From NCBI RefSeq assembly GCF_900111455.1, contig NZ_FOIE01000001.1, positions 446,376-510,375 of the forward strand: a DNA stretch of 64,000 nucleotides, written 5' to 3'. The first letter of the stretch is position 1; each line of letters starts with the position of its first letter. The position numbers and the translations under genes were made by a program. The DNA is from Geodermatophilus poikilotrophus (GTDB lineage: Bacteria; Actinomycetota; Actinomycetes; Mycobacteriales; Geodermatophilaceae). Positions 44,338 to 53,029 of the stretch are shown piece by piece. Below the pieces are notes generated by a model that saw only the letters and a program-made list of their open reading frames with translations, had not been told where the DNA came from and searched no databases.

Positions 44338-44802
44338 CTACGGGCGTGGCTGCGGCGGGCGGTCGAGGCGGGCCGACGCCGGCACGTCGCCCATGACGAC
44401 GATCGCGCCGATCAGGCCTCGGCCCTCGTCGTTGCCGATGTTGGAGCTGAACCAGTACTGACCAGGGCCGTCGAGGGTGACGTGCATGGTCCCCCGCGAG
44501 TAGTTCGGCAGCCACATCCACTGGCTGTCCCCGTTGCTCGGCACCAGCGCGCAGTGGGTGTTCTGGTCGTCGTTGACGAACTCGATGTCCAGGTCGCCGC
44601 CGTGGGGCAGGACCAGGACCGAGGGGTCCCAGATCAACTGGTCGGGGACGATGTGGATCTCGGCGGTCATCCGGCCGTCCGGCCCTTCCTGGGCCTGACC
44701 GATGTTCCCGGTGGCCAGCAACCGGCCCAGCATCCCGACGTTCTGCCTGTCCAGACCGAGTTGGCGCAGCATCTCGGACCGGTCCGGCGTGAGGGTCGCC
44801 AC
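44338..44802 (-). CDS. Cupredoxin-like PQQ-associated protein without copper ligands
   Basis: A 154-residue protein with a plastocyanin-like beta-sandwich at about residues 45-137 (LVLPHGGDLDIEFVNDDQNT to GQYWFSSNIGNDEGRGLIGA). It resembles the MSMEG_3727-type protein that I recall next to quinoprotein dehydrogenases in actinobacteria. In a true blue-copper site the C-terminal loop has Cys, His and Met; here Ser, Asn/Asp and Leu take their places, with only H83 left. Electron transfer by copper is thus unlikely. No signal peptide. GTG start behind AGGAGG. It is the first gene of the PQQ transcript, 13 bases before the dehydrogenase. Confidence 0.78.
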   Translation of the reverse strand: MATLTPDRSEMLRQLGLDRQNVGMLGRLLATGNIGQAQEGPDGRMTAEIHIVPDQLIWDPSVLVLPHGGDLDIEFVNDDQNTHCALVPSNGDSQWMWLPNYSRGTMHVTLDGPGQYWFSSNIGNDEGRGLIGAIVVMGDVPASARLDRPPQPRP

Positions 44803-44925
44803 GGACCCCACCTCCTCGTGGGTCTCGGTGTCGAAGTGGTCGAGGTGGTCCCGCTCGCGCTGCCAGTGGCGCCTCCTCCCCCGGCCGCCGTGCCCGGGTC
44901 CTCCGGGCCACCGCGTCCGACGTCG

Positions 44926-44954
44926 TTGGAACCCCGTCCGCGGATGGCTAGCCT
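44926..44954 (+). promoter_or_regulatory. Candidate promoter of the GAF-LytTR regulator
   Basis: TTGGAA and TAGCCT are separated by 17 bases and resemble actinobacterial vegetative -35/-10 elements. The predicted start would fall near 44961, inside the palindrome that follows, leaving a leader of about 57 bases before the ATG. Confidence 0.45.
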
Positions 44955-44955
44955 C

Positions 44956-44971
44956 GGGGTCGGCCGACCCC
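44956..44971. promoter_or_regulatory. Perfect 16-bp palindrome at predicted transcription start
   Basis: GGGGTCGGCCGACCCC is a perfect palindrome in the divergent region between the PQQ operon and its regulator. It directly follows the -10-like element, so it is well placed for an operator (autoregulation). It could also be a hairpin in the leader RNA. Confidence 0.45.
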
Positions 44972-45017
44972 TGATGGATCCTGGGACGCTCGCTCCCCCG
45001 AGCCCAAGGGCAACTGG

Positions 45018-46451
45018 ATGAACGGCGAGACAGAGCCGACGACAGGCGCGTCCCCCGCGACGAGCGGGGCCGCGCTCTCCGGTGAGAGCCTCGATCGGGT
45101 CGCGGCGGCCCGGGAGCGGTTCGCCGCCGGCGCGGACGACGTCCACGGGGTCCGCCCCGAGATCCTGGTGTCCTGGTACCGGTGCCGCGAGGAGTACGAG
45201 GTCAGCCCACACCTGCAACGGGCTCCCGCCGCTGCCGAGGGCACGTCGCACTCGATCGAGCACGACGTGGTGTTCGCCGAGCTCGGCGGCCTGGCCGCGG
45301 GGGCGGCACGGCAGTTCGACGGCGTCGACGGTCTGGTCGCGGTGAGCGACTGCGACGGGCGGGTCCTGGCGGCCTGGGGCAGTCGGCGCGTGCTCGACCT
45401 GGCCGCGGACAGCAACCTCGCGCCCTGGTCGACCTGGTCGGAACGCGCGAGCGGCACCAACGGCATGGGCACGGCCTTGGAGACCCGGCGCCCCGTCCTG
45501 GTCAGGGGTCCGGAGCACTGGTGCCGGGGGTTTCACTCCTGGATGTGCGCCGGCGTCGCGGTGCGCGACGTCGTCACCCGCGAGCCGCTGGCGACCCTCG
45601 ACATCTCGTGCTGGGAGACGCCGCTGTCCGACGCCGTCCTGCCGTGGCTGCGCGCGGCGGCAGCGACCACCGAGGCCAAGCTGCGGCAGCGGGCGCGGCA
45701 CACCGGCGCGCTGCTCGCGGCGGCCCTCGCCGACACCCGTGAGGCGCCGGGGACGCCGCTGGCCGTGGTGGACACGGTCGGAAAGGTCGTGCTGGCGAAC
45801 ACCGCGGCCGCCGTCCTGCTCGGCACCCCGGCGGACGCCGCGGCCTTCGCACCGTCGGACCGGTGGATGCCGCAGGTCCCCGCCGTGCTGGAGCTGACCC
45901 GGCGGGCGACCGTCCGCGCCCGGCAGGACCCGGGGTGGAGCGGGTCGACGCTGCTCTACGTGCCCTTCCTCGACCAGCCCCTCCCGGTCGCCGTCCGGCC
46001 CGTGCTCGACGGGTCGCAGGTCATCGGCGCGCTGCTGGTCTTCGGATCCCGCGGCACCGGCGATCCGGAGCTGCAGGACGCCCCGGACACCGGCTCACCC
46101 GGCCCGCGACCGCTCCCCACCCGGGTCGTCGCCCTCCGGGAGGACCGGTGGGTCCTCCTCGACCCCCGCGAGATCCGGTACGCGGAGACCGACCACGACA
46201 ACGTCTGGCTCGTGACCGACCAGGGACGGCTGCTGGCCGCCGTCCGCGGTCTGGACCGCCTCGAGCACGAGCTCGCCGGCCGGGGGTTCCTGCGCGTCCA
46301 CCGCCGTTTCCTCGTCAACCTCGGCCGGGTGCGGGAGATCGAGCAGGGGTTCAAGGGCGCGCTGTTCCTCGCCACCAGCACGCGCGGTCACGAGATCGTG
46401 CCGGTCGCCCGGCGGCACGCACCCCGCGTCCGCCAGGCGCTGGGTCTGTAG
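45018..46451 (+). CDS. GAF-LytTR transcriptional regulator of the PQQ locus
   Basis: A 477-residue regulator. The N-terminal ~230 residues resemble the sensor part of AcoR/DhaR-type activators with a GAF domain (RPEILVSWYRCREEYEVSP and SERASGTNGMGTALETRRPV). A PAS-like middle (LAVVDTVGKVVLANTAAAVL) follows. Residues ~370-477 are a LytTR DNA-binding domain (IRYAETDHDNVWLVTDQGRL, FLRVHRRFLVNLGRVREI). It lacks a sigma-54 ATPase domain. AcoR-like sensors respond to acetoin, glycerol or alcohols, which fits control of the divergent alcohol dehydrogenase/PQQ operon. Six bases separate it from the dipeptidase gene. Confidence 0.87.
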   Translation: MNGETEPTTGASPATSGAALSGESLDRVAAARERFAAGADDVHGVRPEILVSWYRCREEYEVSPHLQRAPAAAEGTSHSIEHDVVFAELGGLAAGAARQFDGVDGLVAVSDCDGRVLAAWGSRRVLDLAADSNLAPWSTWSERASGTNGMGTALETRRPVLVRGPEHWCRGFHSWMCAGVAVRDVVTREPLATLDISCWETPLSDAVLPWLRAAAATTEAKLRQRARHTGALLAAALADTREAPGTPLAVVDTVGKVVLANTAAAVLLGTPADAAAFAPSDRWMPQVPAVLELTRRATVRARQDPGWSGSTLLYVPFLDQPLPVAVRPVLDGSQVIGALLVFGSRGTGDPELQDAPDTGSPGPRPLPTRVVALREDRWVLLDPREIRYAETDHDNVWLVTDQGRLLAAVRGLDRLEHELAGRGFLRVHRRFLVNLGRVREIEQGFKGALFLATSTRGHEIVPVARRHAPRVRQALGL

Positions 46452-46457
46452 GGCGGG

Positions 46458-47642
46458 ATGACCGGCCACCTCGCCGCGGCCCGCGCCCTGCTGCGCCGGC
46501 ACCCCCTGGTCGACGGCCACAACGACCTGCCGTGGGCCCTCCGCACCCGGTTCGGGGCCGACCTGGACCGGGTGGACCTCGCGGGCCCCGTGCCGGGGAC
46601 GCACACCGACCTGCCGCGGTTGCGGCGCGGCGGGGTCGGCGGCCAGTTCTGGTCGGTCTACGTCCCGGGCGCACTGCAGGGCGACGCGGCGGTGGCCGCC
46701 ACACTGGAGCAGGTCGACCTCGTCCACCGGATGATCCGCGGCCACCCGGACGACCTGGAGCTGGCCCTCGGCGCCGACGACGTGGCGGCCGCCTTCTCCC
46801 GGGGCCGGATCGCCTCGCTGCTCGGCGCCGAGGGAGGCCACTCCATCGCGAACTCGCTGGGCGCCCTCCGGGTCCTGCACCGGCTCGGTGTCCGCTACCT
46901 GACCCTGACGCACAACGTGAACGTGCCCTGGGCCGACGCGGCGACCGACGTCCCCGCGACCGGTGGACTCAGCCCCTTCGGACGCGAGGTCGTACGCGAG
47001 ATGAACCGGCTCGGCATGCTGGTCGACCTGTCCCACGTGGCGGCCACCACGGCCCGCGACGCGCTGGACGTCGCGGAGGCACCGGTCGTCTTCTCCCACT
47101 CCGGGGCCCGTGCCGTCTGCGACTCCCCGCGGAACGTCCCCGACGACCTGCTCCGCCGGCTGGCCGCCAACGGCGGCGTGTGCATGGTGACGTTCGTGCC
47201 GGACTTCGTGTCGCCGCGGTGCCGCGCCTGGGCCCTCGGGCTCCGGGCCGAGGTGGAGCGCCGCGGCCTCGACCCGCGGGACGCAGGGGTCCGTGCCACG
47301 GTGGGCGCCGAGTACGCCGCCGGGCACCCCCGGCCGCGCGCGTCGCTCGCCGAGGTGGCCGACCACGTCGAGCACGTGCGGACGGTGGCCGGCATCGACC
47401 ACGTCGGTCTCGGCGGGGACTACGACGGGACCGACGACGTCCCCGACGGCCTGGACGACGTCGCCTGCTACCCCGCGCTGATCGCCGAGCTGCTCGGCCG
47501 CGGGTGGAGCCAGGACGACTGCGTCCGGTTGGTCGGCGGGAACGTCCTGCGGGTGCTCCGCGAGGCCGAGGCCGTGTCCCGCTCCGCGGCCGCCGTGCGG
47601 GGCCCGTCGACGGCGCGGATCGAGGACCTCGACCGACCGTGA
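46458..47642 (+). CDS. Membrane dipeptidase-family (M19) peptidase
   Basis: A 394-residue zinc dipeptidase of the renal dipeptidase family. It shows [10 protein letters not shown] (metal His-x-Asp), [12 protein letters not shown] (bridging Glu), VDLSHVAA and [16 protein letters not shown] (metal His), and [11 protein letters not shown] (catalytic Asp). No signal peptide or anchor, so it is cytosolic. It is co-transcribed with the GAF-LytTR regulator. M19 genes recur beside pqq genes in some genomes and might help trim the PqqA-derived peptide, but that is speculation. Confidence 0.9.
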   Translation: MTGHLAAARALLRRHPLVDGHNDLPWALRTRFGADLDRVDLAGPVPGTHTDLPRLRRGGVGGQFWSVYVPGALQGDAAVAATLEQVDLVHRMIRGHPDDLELALGADDVAAAFSRGRIASLLGAEGGHSIANSLGALRVLHRLGVRYLTLTHNVNVPWADAATDVPATGGLSPFGREVVREMNRLGMLVDLSHVAATTARDALDVAEAPVVFSHSGARAVCDSPRNVPDDLLRRLAANGGVCMVTFVPDFVSPRCRAWALGLRAEVERRGLDPRDAGVRATVGAEYAAGHPRPRASLAEVADHVEHVRTVAGIDHVGLGGDYDGTDDVPDGLDDVACYPALIAELLGRGWSQDDCVRLVGGNVLRVLREAEAVSRSAAAVRGPSTARIEDLDRP

Positions 47643-47726
47643 GCCGGTCGCGGGCCGGTGCCCGCCGCGACCCGACGACGCCGCGATCCGGCGCCCGCAC
47701 GCGGCGCGGGTGTCCGCGCGCCGCGG

Positions 47727-48467
47727 TCAGACGCGCAGGCCGGTCATGCCGCCGTCCACCCGCAGCACCGCGCCGGTCGTCGAGGCCGCCAGCGGGGAGG
47801 CGAGCGAGGCGATCGCGTGGGCGACCTCCTCGGCGGTCACCAGCCGGCCCAGCGGCTGGCGCTCCCGCAGCGCCTCGGCCGCCGCGGCCGGGTCCTCGGC
47901 GGCAGCGAGGAGCCGGCCGACCCACGGCGTCTCCGCCGTCCCGGGGGCCACGGCGTTGACCCGGATGCCGTCCCGGACGTGGTCGGCGGCCATGGCCAGG
48001 GTCAGCGCGAGCACCGCGCCCTTGCTCGCGCTGTAGAGCGCCCGCTGGCGGACGCCGACGAACGCGACCGCCGAGCAGGTGTTCACCACGGCCGCGTGCG
48101 CGGACCGGCGCAGGTGCGGCAGCGCCGCCCGGGTCACCCGGGCCGTGCCGGTGACGTTCACGTCGAGGACGCGGGCCCACTCCGCGTCGTCGTTCTCCCC
48201 CACGTGCCCGGTCGCACCGATGCCGGCGTTGTTGACCAGCACGTCGAGGCCGCCCAGCTGCTCGACGACCGTCCCGACGGCCGCGTCGACGGCGGCGGCG
48301 TCGGTGACGTCGCAGCGCAGCGCCAGGACGCCGTCCGGGGCACCGTCGGTCCCGCGGTCCAGGACGGCGACGCGCGCGCCGCGCTCCTGCAGCAGGCGGG
48401 CGGTGGCCGCGCCGATGCCGCTGGCGCCGCCGGTCACCACGGCGACCAGCCCTCCGAACTCGGTCAT
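47727..48467 (-). CDS. SDR-family oxidoreductase
   Basis: A 246-residue classical short-chain dehydrogenase: cofactor motif VTGGASGIGAATA, NNAG in VLVNNAGIG, and catalytic Ser with Tyr-x3-Lys in LYSASKGAV. The C-terminus ends with GAVLRVDGGMTG. In context (behind a zinc dehydrogenase and an FAH hydrolase) it probably oxidises a sugar, sugar acid or 2-keto-3-deoxy acid. Position 2 of the NAD fold carries Asp (AVLDRG), suggesting NAD. It begins one base after the dehydrogenase stop, so it is the last gene of a three-gene operon. Confidence 0.88.
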   Translation of the reverse strand: MTEFGGLVAVVTGGASGIGAATARLLQERGARVAVLDRGTDGAPDGVLALRCDVTDAAAVDAAVGTVVEQLGGLDVLVNNAGIGATGHVGENDDAEWARVLDVNVTGTARVTRAALPHLRRSAHAAVVNTCSAVAFVGVRQRALYSASKGAVLALTLAMAADHVRDGIRVNAVAPGTAETPWVGRLLAAAEDPAAAAEALRERQPLGRLVTAEEVAHAIASLASPLAASTTGAVLRVDGGMTGLRV

Positions 48468-48468
48468 G

Positions 48469-49500
48469 TCAGGCGCCTCTCGGGTCGACGTGGGTCTTGG
48501 GTCCGGGGCCGGCTCCCTCGATGCGCTCGCCGGCGAGCACGGCACCGACCCGGTCGAGACCGACGGTCGCCGCGACCAGCGGTCGCGGGTCGACCGCGCC
48601 GCCGGCGTAGGCGGCGATGGTGTCGTCCAGCGCCGGCGAGGCGGACAGCACGCCGACCGCGGTGACGTCCTTGAGGAGCAGGGTCCGGGTGTCGATCGTG
48701 CTGGGTTCGCCGGCGATGCCGATGTAGACCACCCGGCCGGCCGGCTGCACCACGTCGAGGGCCAGGGCAGGCAGGTGGACGGCGTTGGAGGCGTCGACGA
48801 CCGCGTCGAACGGCTCGTCGGGCAACGTCGCCTCGGTCCAGGCGTGCGGGAAGCCGAGGCTGCGGGCGAAGGCCAGCGACTCCGCACCGAGACCCATCAC
48901 GTGCACCTCGGCGCCGGCGGCGCGCAGGAACATCGCCGCCAGCAGCCCGATCGTCCCCGGGCCGAGCACCAGGGCCCGGTCGCCCGGGCCGACACCGGCG
49001 GCCTGCGCCGCGCGCAGCGCGTTGCCGCCGGGCTCGACGAGCGCACCGAGGACGGCGTCGACGGCGTCCGGCAGCGCGTGCAGCGACCACGCGGGGACGG
49101 CGAGCTGCTCGGCCAGCGCACCGGGACGGCCGCCGCGGATGCCGACCTCCTGGCGGTGCGCGCAGACGTGCTGGGCGCCCCTCCGGCAGGCGCGGCAGGT
49201 CCGGTCGCCCAGCATGGTGTCGCCCATGACCCGGCGGCCGAGCCAGGACCGGTCGACGCCGTCCCCGACGGCGGAGACGGTGCCCGCCCACTCGTGGCCC
49301 AGCCGCATGGGGTAGGCGGAGTGCCCCTCGTGCAGGTAGGTCATCTCGCCGGTGAAGAACTCGATGTCGGTGCCGCAGACGCCCACCCGCTCGACGTCGA
49401 CGACGACCTCGCCGGGGACGGCCACGGGCGCGGGCACCTCCTGCACCGACGCCTCCCCCGGCGCGGTCAGCACGAACGCCCGCACGGTGGGTGTGCTCAC
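48469..49500 (-). CDS. Zinc-binding medium-chain alcohol/sugar dehydrogenase
   Basis: A 343-residue MDR enzyme. Catalytic zinc residues are in GVCGTDIEFF and RLGHEWAGTV. Structural-zinc cysteines occur in CRACRRGAQHVC, though one of the four seems displaced. The NAD fold motif is LVLGPGTIGLLAA. The branch resembles L-threonine/sorbitol/galactitol dehydrogenases. It is coupled to the FAH gene by a GTGA overlap and to the SDR gene by a one-base gap. It likely oxidises a sugar or polyol entering the sugar-acid route. Confidence 0.88.
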   Translation of the reverse strand: MSTPTVRAFVLTAPGEASVQEVPAPVAVPGEVVVDVERVGVCGTDIEFFTGEMTYLHEGHSAYPMRLGHEWAGTVSAVGDGVDRSWLGRRVMGDTMLGDRTCRACRRGAQHVCAHRQEVGIRGGRPGALAEQLAVPAWSLHALPDAVDAVLGALVEPGGNALRAAQAAGVGPGDRALVLGPGTIGLLAAMFLRAAGAEVHVMGLGAESLAFARSLGFPHAWTEATLPDEPFDAVVDASNAVHLPALALDVVQPAGRVVYIGIAGEPSTIDTRTLLLKDVTAVGVLSASPALDDTIAAYAGGAVDPRPLVAATVGLDRVGAVLAGERIEGAGPGPKTHVDPRGA

Positions 49501-50357
49501 CGCGGCCCGAGCACGTGCTGCCGCTGCGACCCCAGGCCCTCGATGCCGAGCTCCACGACGTCACCGGGCTGCAGCCACACGGGCGGCCGGAACCCCATCC
49601 CGACGCCGGGCGGGGTGCCGGTGTTGATCAGGTCGCCGGGCTCCAGGACCATGAACTGGCTCAGGTGGTGCACGATCACGTACGGGTCGAAGACCATCGT
49701 CCTGGTGTTGCCGGTCTGCCGGCGCACCCCGTTGACGTCCAGCCACATGTCCAGCGCCCGGACGTCGTCGACCTCGTCCGGGGTGACCAGCCAGGGGCCG
49801 GCCGGGTTGAAGGTCTCGGCGGACTTGCCCTTGGACCACTGGCCGCCGCGCTCCATCTGGAACGCCCGCTCGCTGACGTCGTTGACGACCAGGTAGCCGG
49901 CGATCGCGTCGCGGGCCTCCTCGACCGCGTCCAGGTAGCTGGTGCGCCGGCCGATGACCAGGCCCAGCTCGACCTCCCAGTCGGGCTTGGTGGACCCGCG
50001 CGGGATGCGCACGTCGTCGTCCGGGCCGACGAGCGTGTTGGGCGACTTGGTGAACAGGATCGGCTCGGCGGGCACCGGCTGGCCGGTCTCGGCGGCGTGG
50101 TCGCGGTAGTTCAGGCCGATGCACAGGATCTGGTGCGGCCGCGCGATCGGCGCGCCGATCCGCTCCCCGGCGAAGCGCGCGACCTGCCCGGCGGCCGCGC
50201 GCTCGGCCACCACCGGGCGGAGGAGCTCGGGGCCCCCGCTGCCGAAGAAGGTCTCGTCGAAGTCGGGGGCGACGTCGGAGACGTCGACGTAGGTCTCGTC
50301 GTCGAGGCGGACGACGGGCTTCTCGGCGCCGGGCGCGCCGATGCGCATCAGGTACAC
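49497..50357 (-). CDS. Fumarylacetoacetate hydrolase-family protein
   Basis: A 286-residue FAH-superfamily enzyme. Metal ligands are in TKPDWEVELGLVIG, and the conserved segments are CIGLNYRDHAAETG, FTKSPNTLVGP and NTGTPPGVGMGF. The GTG start gives the opening VYLMRIGAPG, typical of the 2,4-diketo-3-deoxy-L-fuconate/L-rhamnonate hydrolase branch, which yields pyruvate plus L-lactate. A 2-hydroxyhepta-2,4-dienedioate isomerase role is an alternative. The neighbouring dehydrogenases and dehydratase favour the sugar-acid role. It starts just downstream of the IclR gene, on the same strand. Confidence 0.85.
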   Translation of the reverse strand: MYLMRIGAPGAEKPVVRLDDETYVDVSDVAPDFDETFFGSGGPELLRPVVAERAAAGQVARFAGERIGAPIARPHQILCIGLNYRDHAAETGQPVPAEPILFTKSPNTLVGPDDDVRIPRGSTKPDWEVELGLVIGRRTSYLDAVEEARDAIAGYLVVNDVSERAFQMERGGQWSKGKSAETFNPAGPWLVTPDEVDDVRALDMWLDVNGVRRQTGNTRTMVFDPYVIVHHLSQFMVLEPGDLINTGTPPGVGMGFRPPVWLQPGDVVELGIEGLGSQRQHVLGPR

Positions 50358-50430
50358 GGTGCTGTCTCCAGGGTCGGGTGCGGGCAGGTCGGTGCCGGGC
50401 GGAGCCCCACCACGGGCGCGGCGGTCCGCG

Positions 50431-51252
50431 TCACCGGGCCTCCCCCATCGACCCCAGCAGCCCACGGACCACGCCGAGCGCCTCGACCAGGGCGGGCAGC
50501 GGCGTCCGGTAGGCGAGCGCGCTGATGCTCAGCGCACCCGACGGCGCGCTCGGCGAGGTGAGGAAGACCGGCAGCGCCAGGCAGTTGACGCCGGTCTCGT
50601 TCTCCTGGTCGTCGGTGGCGTACCCCTGCTCCCGGGTCCGCGCCAGGTCGCGGTGCAGGTCCTCGACCGTGCAGCGGGTCCGCGGTGTGCGTCGCACGAG
50701 CTCCGCCGTCCCGGCCCAGGCCGCCACGTCCGCGCGGGTGGTCAGCCGGTGCGCCAGCAGGAGCTTGCCGACCGCCGTGGCGTGGGCCGGGTTGCGCCCG
50801 CCGATGGTCGAGGTCAGCCGCACGGCCCCGGTCGGCGGGTCGACCTTCGCGCGGTAGACCACCTCGCGGCCGTCGAGGACCGCGTAGTGGGAGGTCTCCC
50901 CGAAGTGGGCGGCCAGGCTCTCGAGCACCGGGCGCACGCGGACGTGCTCCGGCCGGGCCTCGTGGTGGGCGAACGCCATCCGGAGGAACTCGTCGCCGAG
51001 GACGTAGTGGCCCCGGGCGTCCTGGTCGGCGAGCCCGGCGCGACGCAACGAGCCGAGCGCGCGGTGCACGGTGGGCTTGGGGCTGCCGATCGCCCGGGTC
51101 AGCTCCTCCAGGCCGGCGCCGTCGGCGTGGCGGGCCAGCTCCTTGAGCACGGCGAGCACCCGGTCGGAGCCGACGAGCCGGCTCTCGTCGAGCGGGCTCA
51201 CGCCGCCCCCTCCGGGAGCTGTCGCTCCGCCGGATGTGTGCGTAGTCTCCAT
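50431..51252 (-). CDS. IclR-family regulator
   Basis: A 273-residue regulator with an N-terminal winged helix-turn-helix (LEELTRAIGSPKPTVHRALG) and the C-terminal IclR effector domain (GGRNPAHATAVGKLLLAH, GYATDDQENETGVNCLALPV). It diverges from the dehydratase gene with 47 bases between starts, so it likely controls the dehydratase-SDR pair, the FAH-dehydrogenase-SDR operon downstream of it, or both. An ATG start is used. The effector is probably a sugar acid or its 2-keto-3-deoxy product. Confidence 0.88.
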   Translation of the reverse strand: METTHTSGGATAPGGGGVSPLDESRLVGSDRVLAVLKELARHADGAGLEELTRAIGSPKPTVHRALGSLRRAGLADQDARGHYVLGDEFLRMAFAHHEARPEHVRVRPVLESLAAHFGETSHYAVLDGREVVYRAKVDPPTGAVRLTSTIGGRNPAHATAVGKLLLAHRLTTRADVAAWAGTAELVRRTPRTRCTVEDLHRDLARTREQGYATDDQENETGVNCLALPVFLTSPSAPSGALSISALAYRTPLPALVEALGVVRGLLGSMGEAR

Positions 51253-51299
51253 CGCGTTCCAGAAGTTAGACCATCGTCTCGACAGTCGGAAGGCAGCTC

Positions 51300-53009
51300 G
51301 TGACGCTCCGGAGCGCGCAGTGGTACGCGGGGGACGCCCGCAACGCCTACATCCACCGGGCCTGGATGCGCCGCGGCGTGCCGGGCGACGCCTTCGACCG
51401 GCCGCAGATCGCGATCGCCAACACCGCCTCGGACCTGACCCCGTGCAACGCCCACCTCACCGAGGTCGCGGCGTCCGTGCGCAACGGCGTGCTCGAGGCC
51501 GGCGGCACCCCGCTGGAACTGCCCGTGGTGTCCCTCGGTGAGACGCAGGTCCGGCCCACGGCGATGCTCTGGCGGAACATGGCCGCGATGGCCACCGAGG
51601 AGATGCTCCGGGCCAACCCGGTCGACGGCGTCGTGCTGCTCGGCGGCTGCGACAAGACCATCCCGTCGCTGCTCATGGCCGCGGCCTCGGTGGACCTGCC
51701 CGCCGTCGTCGTCCCCGGTGGCCCGATGCTGACCGGCACCTTCCGCGGCGTACCGCTGGGCTGCGGCACCGACGTGTGGCGGCTCAGCGAGGAGGTCCGC
51801 GCCGGCACCCTCTCGGAGGAGGCGTTCACCCGGTCGGAGTCGTCGATGATCCGCAGCCGGGGGCACTGCAACACCATGGGCACCGCCTCGACCATGGCGC
51901 TGGTCGCCGAGGCGCTGGGCACCGTCGTCCCGGGCGTCGCCGGCACGCCTGCTCCCGACAGCAGGCTGCTGGAGGCCGCGCACGGCACCGGCCGGCTGGC
52001 CGTGGAGATGATCACCGCCGACCGGCGGCCGAGCACCTTCCTCACGAGGGCCTCCTTCACCAACGCGATCGTCGCGCTGGCCGCCATCGGCGGGTCCACC
52101 AACGCCGTCGTCCACCTGCTGGCCATCGCCGGCCGGCTCGGCATCGAGCTCACGCTCGACGACTTCGACCGGATCGGCTCCTCGGTGCCCGTGCTGGTCG
52201 ACCTGCAGCCCGCCGGCCGCTTCCTCATGGAGGACTTCCACCGGGCCGGTGGCCTGCTCGCGGTCCTGCGCGAGGTGCGCGACCTGCTCGACCCGACCGC
52301 GCTCACCGTGACCGGCAAGCCGCTCGTCGACTCGCTGGACGACGCGCCGATCTGGGACCCCGAGGTCATCCGCACCCGCGCGGAACCCCTGGTCGCCGCG
52401 GGCGGCATCGCCGTGCTGCGCGGCAACCTCGCCCCGACCGGTGCGGTGGTCAAGCCGGCCGCCGCCTCGCCGCACCTGCTGCGGCACCGGGGCCGGGCAG
52501 TGGTCTTCGACTCGATCGAGGACTTCCACGCCCGCATCGACGACCCCGACCTCGACGTCGATGCCGACTCCGTCCTCGTGCTGCGGGGCTGCGGCCCGAG
52601 GGGCTACCCCGGCATGCCCGAGGTGTCGAACATGCCGCTGCCCAAGAAGCTGCTCGAGCAGGGCGTCCGGGACATGGTCCGGGTCTGCGACGGGCGGATG
52701 AGCGGCACCGCCTACGGCACCGTCGTCCTGCACGTCACCCCCGAGGCCGCCGCCGGCGGCCCGCTGGCGCTCGTCCGGACCGGTGACGTGGTCAGCCTCG
52801 ACGTCGCGGCCCGGCGCATCGACGTCGAGGTGCCGGACGACGAGCTGGCCCGGCGCGCACCGGACCCGGCCACCGTGGCCGCCTTCGCCGACCCGCGACG
52901 CGGGTGGGAGCGGCTCTACGTCGACCACGTGCTGCAGGCCGACACCGGCGCCGACCTCGACTTCCTGCTCGGCTCCAGCGGCTCGGCCGTCAGCCGCGAG
53001 TCGCACTGA
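51300..53009 (+). CDS. IlvD/Edd-family sugar-acid dehydratase
   Basis: A 569-residue iron-sulfur dehydratase. Cluster cysteines are in SDLTPCNAHL, LLGGCDKTIPS and SRGHCNTMGTASTM, and the C-terminal active-site region is CDGRMSGTAYGTVVLHVTPE. The pattern fits the aldonate branch (L-arabinonate, D-xylonate, L-fuconate and similar) rather than dihydroxyacid dehydratase. It removes water from an aldonic acid to give a 2-keto-3-deoxy acid. GTG start right after the divergent promoter region. It is followed after 20 bases by an SDR gene. Confidence 0.88.
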   Translation: MTLRSAQWYAGDARNAYIHRAWMRRGVPGDAFDRPQIAIANTASDLTPCNAHLTEVAASVRNGVLEAGGTPLELPVVSLGETQVRPTAMLWRNMAAMATEEMLRANPVDGVVLLGGCDKTIPSLLMAAASVDLPAVVVPGGPMLTGTFRGVPLGCGTDVWRLSEEVRAGTLSEEAFTRSESSMIRSRGHCNTMGTASTMALVAEALGTVVPGVAGTPAPDSRLLEAAHGTGRLAVEMITADRRPSTFLTRASFTNAIVALAAIGGSTNAVVHLLAIAGRLGIELTLDDFDRIGSSVPVLVDLQPAGRFLMEDFHRAGGLLAVLREVRDLLDPTALTVTGKPLVDSLDDAPIWDPEVIRTRAEPLVAAGGIAVLRGNLAPTGAVVKPAAASPHLLRHRGRAVVFDSIEDFHARIDDPDLDVDADSVLVLRGCGPRGYPGMPEVSNMPLPKKLLEQGVRDMVRVCDGRMSGTAYGTVVLHVTPEAAAGGPLALVRTGDVVSLDVAARRIDVEVPDDELARRAPDPATVAAFADPRRGWERLYVDHVLQADTGADLDFLLGSSGSAVSRESH

Positions 53010-53029
53010 CCGCCACCCGGCAGGCGGAC

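Noticed and set aside
44338..44802. Annotation as blue-copper electron carrier
   Set aside because: Cys, the second His and Met ligands are missing at the expected C-terminal loop.
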